Shown: positions 1 to 8,820 of the stretch, piece by piece
Layout of the letters: each line of letters begins with the position of its first letter
Numbering within the stretch: position 1 is the first letter of the stretch
Source of the DNA: Saprospiraceae bacterium
Lineage (GTDB): Bacteria; Bacteroidota; Bacteroidia; Chitinophagales; Saprospiraceae
Direction of reading: 5' to 3'
Length of the DNA: 64,000 nt
Assembly (NCBI GenBank): GCA_021738725.1
Contig: JAIPBE010000006.1
Coordinates: forward strand, 1 to 64,000
Made by a program: the position numbers and the translations under genes
The notes under the pieces: model-generated
Told to the model about the DNA's origin: nothing
Seen by the model: only the letters and a program-made list of their open reading frames with translations
Databases searched by the model: none

Positions 1-141
1 GGCAGGTCTTACCTCAACTTGTATATCGGTATCTTTACCGTATTTAGGAGTAGAATGTGTTTACCTGCCCGGCTTCGATTCATCCTGATCAAGATGAACC
101 AAATTCTCTACTTTTACAAACATATGAGGAGTTATGGAGAG

Positions 142-1374
142 TTATTGGGTTGCAATGCGTTCGACTTCGGACCAGACCCGCAGGACGTTACCAGAACAGA
201 TCTTCTCTATGTCCTGTTCAGAATATCCCTTTTTCAACAAGAGGTAGATCAGATTAGGATATTGAGAGACATCTTTCAAGCCCGTTGGTAAGTTGTCGCC
301 GACGCCGTCAAAATCAGACCCGATTCCAACATGGTCTATCCCGACCAGTTGAACCACATGATCGACATGTTTGGCGACCATCTCCACATCCGAGAACAGG
401 GTTGGGCTTTTCTTTTGAAAAGTATCAATATCACCTTTCGCTTTAGCATCCTGCATCGTCAAGCCTTTTTTTTCCAACAAGGCCTCCAGCTTTTTCCGGT
501 TCTCCCTGTTGGCCTTATCCACCGTTCGATCCAAAAACATCGATCCGAAATTGATCTGGATCACCCCATTGTGTTGCGCCAGCGCTTTGATCATTTCGTC
601 ATTCATGTTGCGCTCCCATCCGGGGGTAAAGGTCCTGCAGGATGAATGAGAGGCGATCACCGGTGCGGTGCTGATCTTCAGCACATCATAGAATGTAGAG
701 TCGGAAACATGAGAAATGTCGACCATGATGCCGATCCGGTTCATTTCTGCCACCACTTTTTCGCCAAAGGGACTCAACCCGTTCCAGGTGTGTGCATCAT
801 CGTAGGAGGAATCGCAGATCAGATTGTCCTTACTATGGGTGAGGGTGATATACCGGATCCCCCGTTGATGAAAATGAAGCAGATTGGTAAGGTCATCTTC
901 GATACCCGCTCCGTTTTCCATGCCCATGGGGAGTGACATCAGTCCCTTTGCAAAGTTGTCGCGAACAGATTGGACTGTCGGTGCTTTGGCAAACTTGTCC
1001 GGATGCGCGGCCATGATCGATTCGATCATATCAATGGTTTGGTCTGCAAAAGCCTTGCCTCCTCCCTCCTTCTGAAATTCGGCCGGGACATACACAGCCA
1101 TAAACGGCACATTCAGTCCACCTATCCGCGCCCGCTCATAGTCAAAGTCACCTTTGTCTGAGGAGATCGGAATGCCCAGGAGTTCCTTGGTCGGGCGAAA
1201 GTTCTTTACACCCATCCGATAGGGCAGATCGACATGCCCATCCAGAAGAATAAAACGATGCGCCAATTCATCCGCTTTGAGCCAAAGGGGGTCTTTAGTG
1301 TCAATTCCCGATTGTGAGGATACCATACCCGGAGTCATACATATGAACAGAATTAGCAAAATGAAACGCATCAA
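142..1374 (-). CDS. Membrane dipeptidase (peptidase M19), exported
   Basis: This 410-residue protein matches the renal dipeptidase family, zinc enzymes that cleave dipeptides (some members also open beta-lactams). A hydrophobic leader at residues 1-20 ending in VSSQ looks like a signal peptide, so it should act in the periplasm. Family metal ligands are visible: H47 and D49 in LDGHVDLP, E153 in GMENGAG, H222 in DISHVSD and H243 in IASHSSC, with GSDFDG near the C-terminus. Length is normal for the family. It is transcribed alone, divergently from the PLP enzyme gene at 1501. The start has a second Met directly after it. Family assignment is confident; the physiological substrate is not shown. 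Confidence 0.93.
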   Translation of the reverse strand: MMRFILLILFICMTPGMVSSQSGIDTKDPLWLKADELAHRFILLDGHVDLPYRMGVKNFRPTKELLGIPISSDKGDFDYERARIGGLNVPFMAVYVPAEFQKEGGGKAFADQTIDMIESIMAAHPDKFAKAPTVQSVRDNFAKGLMSLPMGMENGAGIEDDLTNLLHFHQRGIRYITLTHSKDNLICDSSYDDAHTWNGLSPFGEKVVAEMNRIGIMVDISHVSDSTFYDVLKISTAPVIASHSSCRTFTPGWERNMNDEMIKALAQHNGVIQINFGSMFLDRTVDKANRENRKKLEALLEKKGLTMQDAKAKGDIDTFQKKSPTLFSDVEMVAKHVDHVVQLVGIDHVGIGSDFDGVGDNLPTGLKDVSQYPNLIYLLLKKGYSEQDIEKICSGNVLRVWSEVERIATQ

Positions 1375-1500
1375 ACGAAGGTAGGGCCTCTTTAGCAGAC
1401 CATTTTGGTGAAATCCGACAGGATCATCGCCATATTGACCTGGATCACTCCCGACTTCCGCTCAGATGACTATCTATGCAGGAGAACCAGCTGAACAATC

Positions 1501-2748
1501 ATGAGTCATAAATTTTCACCGGAATCCCTGATGATGTCGCACGGCTATAAGCCGGAGCTCTCCGAGGGAGCCGTCAAATGCCCCATTTTTCAGACCTCCA
1601 CCTTTGTCTTTGAATCCGCTGAAGATGGCAAGGCCTTTTTCGAAGTGGCTTATGGTCTGCGCGAAGCCAAACCCGGCGAAGTCCCCGGGTTGATCTACAG
1701 CCGCCTCAACAACCCGGACCTGCAGATCCTCGAAGAGCGGCTCTGTCTGTGGGATGAATCAGAAGCGGCAGCAGTATTTGAGAGCGGCATGTCGGCCATC
1801 ACCACTGTGTTGCTGGAGTTTCTCCATCCCGGAGACCTGCTGCTGTACAGCATGCCCGTCTATGGAGGTACTGAACATTTTATCCTGGAGGTCCTTCCGA
1901 AATACAATATCCAGGGGATCGGCTTTCGGCCGGATCAAACCAAGGAGGATCTGATCCGCTTGGTAGAGGAAAGTGGTCGGGCAGATCAATTACGTTTGAT
2001 GCTGATCGAAACACCAGCCAATCCTACCAATGACCTCTTTGATCTGCGGCTGTGCCGGGAGGTGGCTGACCACTTCAGCAAGGATGCAGAACGCGTCCTG
2101 GTCACAGTGGACAACACGTATATGGGCCCACTTTGGCAGCACCCCTTGCATCATGGGGCCGATCTGGTGATGTATTCTGCTACCAAGTATATCGGTGGCC
2201 ACAGCGACGTCATCGCCGGGGCCGTCCTGGGGAATATGGAGTTGATCACCCGGGTCAAAACCCTGCGGACCTTCCTGGGGAATATGGCCGGACCGTGGAC
2301 AGGGTGGCTGCTTTTGCGCAGCCTGGAAACCCTCAAAGTGCGTATGGAACAGCAGGCAGAAAATGCCGGCATGGTTGCTCATTTCTTAAAGGATCATCCC
2401 AAGGTGGAGAATGTCTACTACCTCGGATTGATCCCCGAGAATACGCCGCAATACGCCATCTATAAACGGCAGTGCAGTTCGCCCGGAGCCATGGTCTCGT
2501 TTGAAGTGAAGGGTGGAGAAGCCGAAGCCTTTCGTTTCTTGAACAATCTGAAGATGATCAAATTGGCAGTCAGCCTGGGCAGTACCGAATCCCTGGCTGA
2601 ACATCCGGGCACCATGACCCATGCCGGACTGACTCCCGAACATCAGCGGGAGATCGGGATCACCCCCAATCTGGTGCGGATCTCAGTAGGTGTCGAGAAT
2701 CATCGGGATCTGGTGCATGTGATCGGGCAGGCCTTGGAGAAGGTGTAG
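1501..2748 (+). CDS. PLP-dependent Cys/Met metabolism enzyme (methionine gamma-lyase / cystathionine gamma-lyase type)
   Basis: The 415-residue product is a fold-type I PLP enzyme of the trans-sulfuration family. The PLP lysine is K229 in SATKYIGGHSD, and family signatures YSRLNNP (residues 66-72), FESGMSAI (93-100), PVYGGTEH (119-126) and VDNTY (203-207) are all present. Members eliminate or replace groups at the gamma carbon of methionine, cystathionine or homoserine esters. The sequence alone does not separate methionine gamma-lyase, cystathionine gamma-lyase and cystathionine gamma-synthase. It is monocistronic in appearance, with a repeat-rich gap downstream. The ATG start gives a family-like N-terminus (SHKFSPESLMMSHGY). 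Confidence 0.92.
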   Translation: MSHKFSPESLMMSHGYKPELSEGAVKCPIFQTSTFVFESAEDGKAFFEVAYGLREAKPGEVPGLIYSRLNNPDLQILEERLCLWDESEAAAVFESGMSAITTVLLEFLHPGDLLLYSMPVYGGTEHFILEVLPKYNIQGIGFRPDQTKEDLIRLVEESGRADQLRLMLIETPANPTNDLFDLRLCREVADHFSKDAERVLVTVDNTYMGPLWQHPLHHGADLVMYSATKYIGGHSDVIAGAVLGNMELITRVKTLRTFLGNMAGPWTGWLLLRSLETLKVRMEQQAENAGMVAHFLKDHPKVENVYYLGLIPENTPQYAIYKRQCSSPGAMVSFEVKGGEAEAFRFLNNLKMIKLAVSLGSTESLAEHPGTMTHAGLTPEHQREIGITPNLVRISVGVENHRDLVHVIGQALEKV

Positions 2749-2959
2749 TCACTGGTGGAACCCTTTCCGATCTTACTTCGGGGTTCAATGATTGGCAGTT
2801 TAACGTTCAAGCCGAACCTGACGGTTCGTCCGTTCAATGTTCAAGGTGATGTTTAGCCTGTTGGGGCGATCGAATTGCCATCTGGCTTCAGTTCTGCTAC
2901 CGTTTGTGCAGCAAGGGAAGTTGTGTTATTTCAGGTTCAATGTTCCACATTTTTCAGGC

Positions 2960-3045
2960 CCTCATGCCCTCAGGTGCTCCATCATCAGTCTGGACAGGCT
3001 GTTCCCTCAGCCCTGATCTTCGAAAGAACACAATAACGAAATATC
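2960..3045. repeat. Direct repeat unit, copy 1, with hairpin
   Basis: First of two imperfect copies. Its internal hairpin is GGCTG (2997-3001), loop TTCCCT, CAGCC (3008-3012), followed by CTGATCTTCGAAAGAACAC. The second copy has a different stem at the equivalent place. Confidence 0.7.
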
Positions 3046-3219
3046 GAAATAACTCTGCTGTCCTTTAGTATCTAAATCCACCTGAGTTTCTCCTCCACCC
3101 ACACGTCATCAGGCGAGCATCCAAGTCCCTCCTTTGCGATTTATTTGTCTTCAAGTCCTGGGGGCTATGGCGACAGCTGACCGCCTATGGTCGTTAAAAA
3201 ACAGCCGCTGCCCATCAGT

Positions 3220-3306
3220 CCTCAGTCCTCAAGCGCTCCATAGTCGATCTGAACAGGCAGAGTCCTCCGCTCTGATCTTCGAAAGAACACAATAACGAAA
3301 TTTCGA
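3220..3306. repeat. Direct repeat unit, copy 2, with hairpin
   Basis: Second copy of the 2960-3045 unit. The hairpin here is CAGAG (3258-3262), loop TCCTCCG, CTCTG (3270-3274), followed by the same ATCTTCGAAAGAACACAATAA word. Confidence 0.7.
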
Positions 3307-3431
3307 AATATCGCATTCCGGATCATGATCGAAGCATCTGCACATGGTGCCTAAGCTCCAGGTTTCACCTCGACTCCCTCCTGCGCTTAAGCTTCGGCGG
3401 GCAAGCCTCCACTCAATATCTCCTCTGCTCC

Positions 3432-5123
3432 CTACATCTGCCCCTTGACGATCTCCAGGATCTCCTTTTCCATTTGATCGGCATTATCTGCCAGCTTCTG
3501 TCCCTGAGCGAGGACGGTGTCCAGCCAGACCTTGTCCTTAAACCCACCAGCATTGATACGCACATTCAACCAGGCTCCCTGCACAGCTGCCCGGGCACAG
3601 AGTGCACCGACGCCGGCATCACTGGCCGAATTGGGGTTGCCATCACGCGCCATCACCTTGAGGATGGGCAAGGCAGCACTGGCTTGTTCCATCACCTGAA
3701 GCGGGATGGCGATGGCGTGTTTGGTGGCTGCCTGAATGGCCGCTGTCCGTGCCGCCTTTTCCTCAGCTGTATTCTTAGGGAAGCCGAATGCATCCATGAT
3801 GCCGTTGAATGCCCGTGTGTCCTCATCGACCAGAAACAGCAGGCGATCCTGAATGGCCTGAGCTTTTTCCGCCCAGTTGGAGAATTCTTCCCATCGATCA
3901 TCCCATCCCCGTTTGTGGGCTGACAGATTGGCGACCATCCCGCCCAGTGCGGCACCCAAGGCACCAACATAAGCTGAAATGGAGCCACCTCCCGGAGCCG
4001 GGCTTTCCGAAGCTGTCTCGGAGGAGAACTGGCGCAGGTCCATGCGAACCAGGCGACTGTCATTGGGGTCTTCCAATTGATATTCAATGATCTTCTTGCG
4101 AATATCAAATGGTCCTAATTCGTCCAGGCCCATCGATTTGACGGCTATGCGAATGAGCTCTTCATCAGGCAATCCAGTGGACCGCTCCTGTTTGTGCAGG
4201 AAATAGCGACCGGCATCCAGCATCACCTGCTTGGGCACCAGTCCGACCAGTTCTGAACCGGTGACCCGCATCCCCCGGGCATGTGCTGATTCCAGGCAGG
4301 CTTCAAAGGCCATGTGCAAGGGTGTATCCCGAATGTTGGTGATATTCATGGAGACCTGGGCCTGGCCATATTCTTCGATATACCAGCCTATCCCCTTCAC
4401 CGATTTGCAGGTGCCCGGGATCCGTTCGGGTTCGCCATCCGGACCATTGACCACCGGCCCGGTAATGGGATCACCTTCCCGCTTAACCCTGCCTTGTTCA
4501 CGGATGTCAAAAGCCACGGAGTTGGCCCTGCGGACAGAAGTGGTATTCAGGTTGACATTATAGGCGATCAGGAAGTCGCGAGCACCGATGGCCGTTACAC
4601 CGGCACGTTCATGGAGGGTGGTGGGACCATAGTCCGGTTTCCATTCGGGCTCCTGGATCTTCTTGGCCATGGCTTCATATTCACCCGATCGGATCGTTGC
4701 CAGATTACGTCGCTTTATGGAGGTCGCTGCCGACTCGTACATAAAACAGGAGATCTGCAATTCCTCCCCTACACGTTTGGCCAGTCGATGTGCATATTCC
4801 GCCACCTCTTCCATGGTGATATCAGCAATGGGAATGAGTGGACAGACGTCGGTGGCGCCCATGCGTGGATGTTCCCCCTGATGTTTGTTCATATCGATCA
4901 GCTCTGCCGCTTTGGCGATGCCCCGGTAGGCGGCTTCAATCACTTGTTCGGGGTGACCGACGATAGTGACTACCGTCCGGTTGGTCGCTTTGCCCGGATC
5001 CACATCCAGTAGCTTGACCCCTTCCACTGCTTCCATCGCATCGGTGATCTGTTTGATCACGGAAAGATCACGACCTTCAGAGAAATTGGGAACGCATTCG
5101 ATAAGAGGGTGCAAGGTTGCCAT
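3432..5123 (-). CDS. ftcD: Bifunctional glutamate formimidoyltransferase / formiminotetrahydrofolate cyclodeaminase
   Basis: The 563-residue protein fuses two histidine-degradation activities: transfer of the formimino group from formiminoglutamate to tetrahydrofolate, then cyclisation and deamination to methenyl-THF. The N-terminal half (MATLHPLIECVPNFSEGRD, then HQGEHPRMGATDVCPLIPI) is the formiminotransferase domain; the C-terminal ~200 residues (SESPAPGGGSISAYVGALG) are the four-helix cyclodeaminase domain. The reading frame is open 53 codons further upstream, but that extension is translated low-complexity repeat. The ATG at 5123 fits the family N-terminus and lies 22 nt after a TACCTTTG promoter box (5146-5153). 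No other hut gene is in the window. Confidence 0.93.
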   Translation of the reverse strand: MATLHPLIECVPNFSEGRDLSVIKQITDAMEAVEGVKLLDVDPGKATNRTVVTIVGHPEQVIEAAYRGIAKAAELIDMNKHQGEHPRMGATDVCPLIPIADITMEEVAEYAHRLAKRVGEELQISCFMYESAATSIKRRNLATIRSGEYEAMAKKIQEPEWKPDYGPTTLHERAGVTAIGARDFLIAYNVNLNTTSVRRANSVAFDIREQGRVKREGDPITGPVVNGPDGEPERIPGTCKSVKGIGWYIEEYGQAQVSMNITNIRDTPLHMAFEACLESAHARGMRVTGSELVGLVPKQVMLDAGRYFLHKQERSTGLPDEELIRIAVKSMGLDELGPFDIRKKIIEYQLEDPNDSRLVRMDLRQFSSETASESPAPGGGSISAYVGALGAALGGMVANLSAHKRGWDDRWEEFSNWAEKAQAIQDRLLFLVDEDTRAFNGIMDAFGFPKNTAEEKAARTAAIQAATKHAIAIPLQVMEQASAALPILKVMARDGNPNSASDAGVGALCARAAVQGAWLNVRINAGGFKDKVWLDTVLAQGQKLADNADQMEKEILEIVKGQM

Positions 5124-5145
5124 GGTCTTTGTGTTTTTCAAGCCG

Positions 5146-5153
5146 CAAAGGTA
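5146..5153 (-). promoter_or_regulatory. Bacteroidota -7 promoter box of ftcD
   Basis: On the minus strand this reads TACCTTTG, an exact TAnnTTTG match, 22 nt before the chosen ATG at 5123. No TTG was found at the expected upstream spacing. It excludes the longer 5' open frame as coding. Confidence 0.6.
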
Positions 5154-5159
5154 GGCGAA

Positions 5160-5280
5160 ATGGAAACTATGGGACGATGAGACTGTGAGACTGTGAGACT
5201 TTGGGACGAGGGGACTTTGGGACTTTGATTGTGAGACCGTGGGACTATGGGACTGTGTGCATATAAATTGTAATGGTGAC
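5160..5280. repeat. GGGACT/GAGACTGTG short-word array
   Basis: Tandem degenerate words such as GAGACTGTG, GGGACTTTG and GGGACTATG fill this stretch. The same vocabulary returns at 5340-5390 and directly after PBP1A at 37391-37435. It is open in one frame but shows no protein-like composition. Confidence 0.7.
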
Positions 5281-5283
5281 ATT

Positions 5284-5336
5284 AGTCGCCAGTGGAAGAA
5301 TAAGAAATAAGGAATGCGAAATGAGGAAAGTGGAAG
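5284..5336. repeat. 53-bp direct repeat, copy 1
   Basis: Identical by eye to 5406-5458, 122 bases downstream; starts AGTCGCCAGTGGAAG and ends GAGGAAAGTGGAAG. It is preceded by GGTGACATTAGTCGCC, a small hairpin (GGTGAC/GTCGCC with one G-T pair). Confidence 0.8.
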
Positions 5337-5405
5337 TGAGAACCCAGGACGAAGAGACTGAGAGACTGAGAGACGAAGAGAGTGAGTTATTGTAAGGGTG
5401 ACTTC

Positions 5406-5458
5406 AGTCGCCAGTGGAAGAATAAGAAATAAGGAATGCGAAATGAGGAAAGTGGAAG
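5406..5458. repeat. 53-bp direct repeat, copy 2
   Basis: Second copy of the 5284-5336 unit, preceded by GGTGACTTCAGTCGCC, i.e. the same stem with a changed loop. Confidence 0.8.
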
Positions 5459-6011
5459 GATCGTACCGGCTGCTTTTTACCTGCCGGGGCAGGTAGCTGC
5501 CGTGCCCAACTCTTGGAGTTCTCTGATACGGTTAGATGAAAAATCTGAAAGTAAAGTGAGACTGCCAGGAAAGGCGGAAGTGGGAAAGCGGAAAGCGGAA
5601 GTGAAGGATCGTACCGGCTGCTTCAGCTTCGATGTCAAACTCCCGGATACCTCTGAAATGGGTAGATGAAAAAACTAAGTGTTATGTAAGCCTTCTAGAA
5701 AGGCGGAAATCGGAAGTGGGAACAATGACGAAAAAACGGTGAGATGGAGGGACGGAATAAGCAATAACAAATGAGGAAGGCGAATGAATCGTAACGGCTG
5801 CTTTAGCTGCCGTGCCAAACTCTTGGATACCGTTGAAATGGGTAGATGAAAAAAACTAAGTGCTAAGTGAGCCTTCTAGAAAGGTGGAAAGCGGAAATGA
5901 AGAATTATTCCGGCTGCTTTTCAGGGGCCTTTACCTTTTACCCTCTTTGTCGGGAAACGACTTCTGGATATACAGGTTACCGCGAATAGCGAATAGCGAA
6001 TAGCAAAAAAA
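5459..6011. repeat. Repeat-rich intergenic gap
   Basis: No convincing gene. Recurring words include CGGCTGCTTT...GCTGCCG near-palindromes (5468, 5612, 5792, 5908), AAAGCGGAAA, GGGTAGATGAAAAA and GCCTTCTAGAAAGG (5690, 5871). TACCTGCC-GG-GGCAGGTA (about 5478-5495) is a perfect hairpin. A 7-base tandem GCGAATA is repeated three times at 5982-6004, next to the end of rsmG. Confidence 0.7.
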
Positions 6012-6641
6012 CTACGCCTGTACCCACACCAGAGACTTCTCCTCAAACCAGGGATCTTTGAACCAGGTGCTGATGGATTCAGTCTCGACGGACATCTTGC
6101 GAGGAAGCCCCTTTATCTCCTGTTGGACCTGTCCACCTTTCAAGGCGATCAGGCCATTGGGGATGGCATGGAGTTGACGTTTGTGCTGGAGGAGGTGTTC
6201 AGACCAGCGGGCTAGCATACTCAGCTCCGCCACCGCGCGGGTCACGACAAAATCATAATTGCCCTTGTGTTCTTCGGCCCGAACAGGAAGTGGCTTCACA
6301 TTGGTCAGTCCCAACCCTTCGGCAACGGCCTCAACCACAGAGATCTTCTTACGAGTGCCATCGATCAGGGTAAAGGAGACTTCCGGAAACAGGATGGCCA
6401 GGGGAATACCCGGAAATCCACCCCCGGTGCCAAGGTCCACGATCTGCGTATCCGGTTCGAATTGGACGAATTTGGCAATGGCCAGGGAATGCAGGACGTG
6501 ATGGGTGTAGAGATTGTCAATGTCCTTGCGTGAGATCACATTGATCCGGGCATTCCAGAGGCGATACAACTCGTCCAGTTGGGCGAATTGAGCCTGTTGT
6601 GCTGGTGTGAGATGGGGAAAGTGATCGAGGATGACCTGCAT
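6012..6641 (-). CDS. rsmG: 16S rRNA (guanine527-N7)-methyltransferase RsmG (GidB)
   Basis: The 209-residue protein methylates N7 of G527 in 16S rRNA using S-adenosylmethionine. The SAM-binding motif DLGTGGGFPGIPLAILFP, the upstream NVISRKDIDNLYTHHVLHS segment and the VTRAVAEL region are typical. The open frame runs to a TTG at 6674, but a TACCTTTG promoter box (6657-6664) lies inside that extension, so transcription should begin downstream of it. The ATG at 6641 gives the family N-terminus MQVILDHFPHLTPAQQ. The gene ends next to a GCGAATA tandem repeat. Confidence 0.95.
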   Translation of the reverse strand: MQVILDHFPHLTPAQQAQFAQLDELYRLWNARINVISRKDIDNLYTHHVLHSLAIAKFVQFEPDTQIVDLGTGGGFPGIPLAILFPEVSFTLIDGTRKKISVVEAVAEGLGLTNVKPLPVRAEEHKGNYDFVVTRAVAELSMLARWSEHLLQHKRQLHAIPNGLIALKGGQVQQEIKGLPRKMSVETESISTWFKDPWFEEKSLVWVQA

Positions 6642-6656
6642 AGGATAGAATGAAGA

Positions 6657-6664
6657 CAAAGGTA
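6657..6664 (-). promoter_or_regulatory. -7 promoter box of rsmG
   Basis: Reads TACCTTTG on the minus strand, 15 nt before the ATG at 6641. It decides the start against the TTG at 6674. Confidence 0.55.
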
Positions 6665-6797
6665 GAGTTTTCAATACCCATTAACCGATCTTGCCTGAAG
6701 ATTCATTGATCCAGCATCCGGACAGAGCATACCAATGAAGAAGTCCGAATCGTTCAATAAATGACCACCGACAAGCCCATCCAAAACAAAACAATCT

Positions 6798-7727
6798 ATG
6801 GCAGATTACAGACTCGTCATCCTGCTTTTTCTGACCTCTTGGATATCCGCTGATGGGCAAACTCGGTACGTTCAAACCAATGGCAGAGTGGATACTACTC
6901 TGATGATCCATGACCTCAGGCAACTCGTCAGCCAGGATTCCACCTTACAGCGATTGCGACGTGATATCCTCATCGAACTGACTACAGCCAAGATCAATCA
7001 TCCCGAGATCAGTGCATCAGAAGAAAAGAAAGCCTTCGTTTCATCCATCATTCATCAATTAGCCAACGGTAAGGGGTCCTTTTCATTTCTGTATAAAAAA
7101 AGGGAACGAAAATTAAGTGCTCGTGAGCTAAGGGAACTGTCTGATACATTGACATTGGAAGTGATTGCCTTGCAAAAATTGTTATCGCGATTGGAGGACA
7201 GCATGGCAAATCTGCAAGCAAGACTCATCCAGATTATTGAATCTCCTCATCCCTCCCGGGCGACTAAAGAAGAGGCAACCATTCTGTTAACCAAAATCCC
7301 AAAACTGGAAGTTATAGACTATATTTTTCGAAATCAGGACAGCCTTCGTTTTTGTGGAGACTGGGAGGCTTATTCTAGTGGAGATGCTATTTTTCCTGGT
7401 TTTCCTCGAACTGGAATGGCCCATTTATTACACAGTTATTTGCCCAATGGATCTGGGAAAAAACGTAGAAATTGGTCTGTCTTTCCGTACATGATCGAGT
7501 ATTTGGATGAATATCCGGCCGAGACATTTTTGCCTTATGACGAATTGGAAAATTTTATTCTCACATATTCCTTCTTGAAAGACTATAAAACCCCGTCCCT
7601 CATCTACGAATTCATGCTGACGAATATGGATAAGCCGGACAGCCCCGGAGGCCATATGCTGCGTGAACTGATCCTGGAAGAAGAGGGTAAAAAGAAAGAA
7701 GAAGGTGAGCGCTCTGATCAGAAATAG
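6798..7727 (+). CDS. Hypothetical exported protein
   Basis: I do not recognise this 309-residue protein. Residues 1-21 (MADYRLVILLFLTSWISADG) look like a signal peptide. The middle (about 60-150) is charged and helical, with RELRELSDTLTLEVIALQKLL suggesting a coiled coil. The C-terminal part has an aromatic-rich segment (FCGDWEAYSSGDAIFPGFPR) and a Glu/Lys-rich tail EEEGKKKEEGE. It is divergent from rsmG and followed by a repeat-rich gap. Its codons look somewhat more A/T-rich than neighbouring genes. The frame is long and uninterrupted with a plausible leader, so I treat it as real. Confidence 0.7.
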   Translation: MADYRLVILLFLTSWISADGQTRYVQTNGRVDTTLMIHDLRQLVSQDSTLQRLRRDILIELTTAKINHPEISASEEKKAFVSSIIHQLANGKGSFSFLYKKRERKLSARELRELSDTLTLEVIALQKLLSRLEDSMANLQARLIQIIESPHPSRATKEEATILLTKIPKLEVIDYIFRNQDSLRFCGDWEAYSSGDAIFPGFPRTGMAHLLHSYLPNGSGKKRRNWSVFPYMIEYLDEYPAETFLPYDELENFILTYSFLKDYKTPSLIYEFMLTNMDKPDSPGGHMLRELILEEEGKKKEEGERSDQK

Positions 7728-8193
7728 CCAGAGAATTCCGGTATCATTTTAATTCTTCGGTGTGGCGCATTTCACAGCACCCGCCGATAGTACTCCCTCC
7801 AATGATGATCAGCTTCCGAATTTGGACATACCCTGAGGGGTGCGATTGAAATTCTAGAATTGAACGGCAGGCCTACCGACCCAAGTGTATTGATTAATTG
7901 AAGTTTGGCACTTGGGATTTGAATATTATTTGGGATTTGGGATTTGTTTTTTGGGATTTCCTCCACACCCCTTCACTCAAAACCTCCCTCCTACGCCAAG
8001 GCTTCAGCGGGCAAAGCATTACCTCCAAAACTACCCTTGCACCGGAAATTGCAGCTATTGGGCGGCAATTCCGGTGCTCAAGGCGTTTTCACAGGATTAT
8101 AAAACCAGTTGTGAATTGGGATTTGAACTGGAACACAGGTTCAGGGTGTCTCAGAGAAGTGCCACACAAGGACATGTGTGTGGACGGTGTTCA
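7728..8193. repeat. Repeat-rich intergenic gap
   Basis: No convincing gene between two convergent genes. It has tandem GGGATTTG words (7913-7960), a CTCCCTCCTACGCC...GCTTCAGCGGGCA element (about 7984-8022) matching those near 3376 and 15137, and a long inverted repeat at 8039-8077. Confidence 0.7.
8039..8077 (-). terminator. Long hairpin downstream of the envelope operon
   Basis: Arms GCACCGGAAATTGC (8039-8052) and GCAATTCCGGTGC (8065-8077) are complementary with one bulged base and a 12-nt loop. It lies 117 bases past the sigma factor stop and may end the minus-strand operon. No strong T-run follows, so an interspersed element is an alternative. Confidence 0.4.
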
Positions 8194-8820
8194 TTATGCT
8201 GCGAAGCTGGCCGGTACATCTACAAAAGCGTTAGCACCCGGACGCTTCAACTGAGTCGACATCAACTGTTTGGCACGGAAGAGCTGAGCCTTTACAGTAC
8301 CGAGCGGAATATCCAGCTCAGTGGCTATTTCTTCATAACTCAGCTGCTCGTAATAGCGCAGCTCGACCATCAGGCGATATTTGTCATTCAGTCCGCCAAT
8401 GATCTGGCGCAGAACATCAATGCGCTGTTCCCGGATCATTTCAGCTTCCGGGTCTCGAGTATTGGAACGAACCATCTCGGAGAAGTCCTGCTTGCTACCG
8501 GCTTCGATCGGCTCATCCAGACTGAGGGTGTGGAGGCGCTTTTTGCGCATATAATCGATGCAGTTATTGATCGCGATCTTAAACAGCCAGGTAGAGAAGG
8601 CGTAGTTCGGAGTGTAGCTGGACAGTTTGTTGAAGGCTTTCCCAAAAGCTTCGAGGGTCAGATCCTCTGCATCTTCACGATTGCGGACCATCTTCAGGAT
8701 GGCATGAAAAACGGACTGACGATAACGGCTTAACAGTTTGGCAAATGCTTTCTGATCGCCATCAATGGCTTTCAGGACCAGGCTGTAATCTTCTGTGGCT
8801 TTTTGAGAGAGTGTATTCAT
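8194..8820 (-). CDS. ECF-type RNA polymerase sigma factor (sigma-70 family)
   Basis: The 208-residue protein has sigma region 2 (about residues 30-95; REDAEDLTLEAFGKAFNKL and FSTWLFKIAINNCIDYMRKKR) and region 4 (about 140-195; LSYEEIATELDIPLGTVKAQL). It should direct RNA polymerase to a specific promoter set. The frame is open far upstream, but that part is an out-of-frame reading of the glycosyltransferase gene. The ATG at 8820 overlaps the glycosyltransferase TGA as ATGA, so the two are translationally coupled. It is the last gene of the lpxK operon. No anti-sigma gene follows, which is unusual for an ECF factor. Confidence 0.93.
   Translation of the reverse strand: MNTLSQKATEDYSLVLKAIDGDQKAFAKLLSRYRQSVFHAILKMVRNREDAEDLTLEAFGKAFNKLSSYTPNYAFSTWLFKIAINNCIDYMRKKRLHTLSLDEPIEAGSKQDFSEMVRSNTRDPEAEMIREQRIDVLRQIIGGLNDKYRLMVELRYYEQLSYEEIATELDIPLGTVKAQLFRAKQLMSTQLKRPGANAFVDVPASFAA

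Larger units (their letters stand above)
2749..3431. repeat. Repeat-rich intergenic gap with hairpin elements
   Basis: No convincing gene lies in this 683-base gap. It holds a GTTCAA-flanked hairpin (arms CGAACC 2813-2818 and GGTTCG 2823-2828) and two imperfect copies of an approximately 85-base unit (about 2960-3045 and 3220-3306) that share GATCTTCGAAAGAACACAA and the CAATAACGAAAT word. Near 3376-3412 is a CTCCCTCCT...CTTCGGCGGGCAAGCC element that recurs near 7984 and, inverted, near 15137. Confidence 0.75.

Noticed and set aside
4314..5012. Long plus-strand open frame inside ftcD
   Set aside because: It is the antisense shadow of ftcD; composition and lack of start context do not support a gene.
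6681..6923. 80-codon minus-strand frame upstream of rsmG
   Set aside because: It overlaps the start of the 6798 gene on the other strand and shows no protein-like features.
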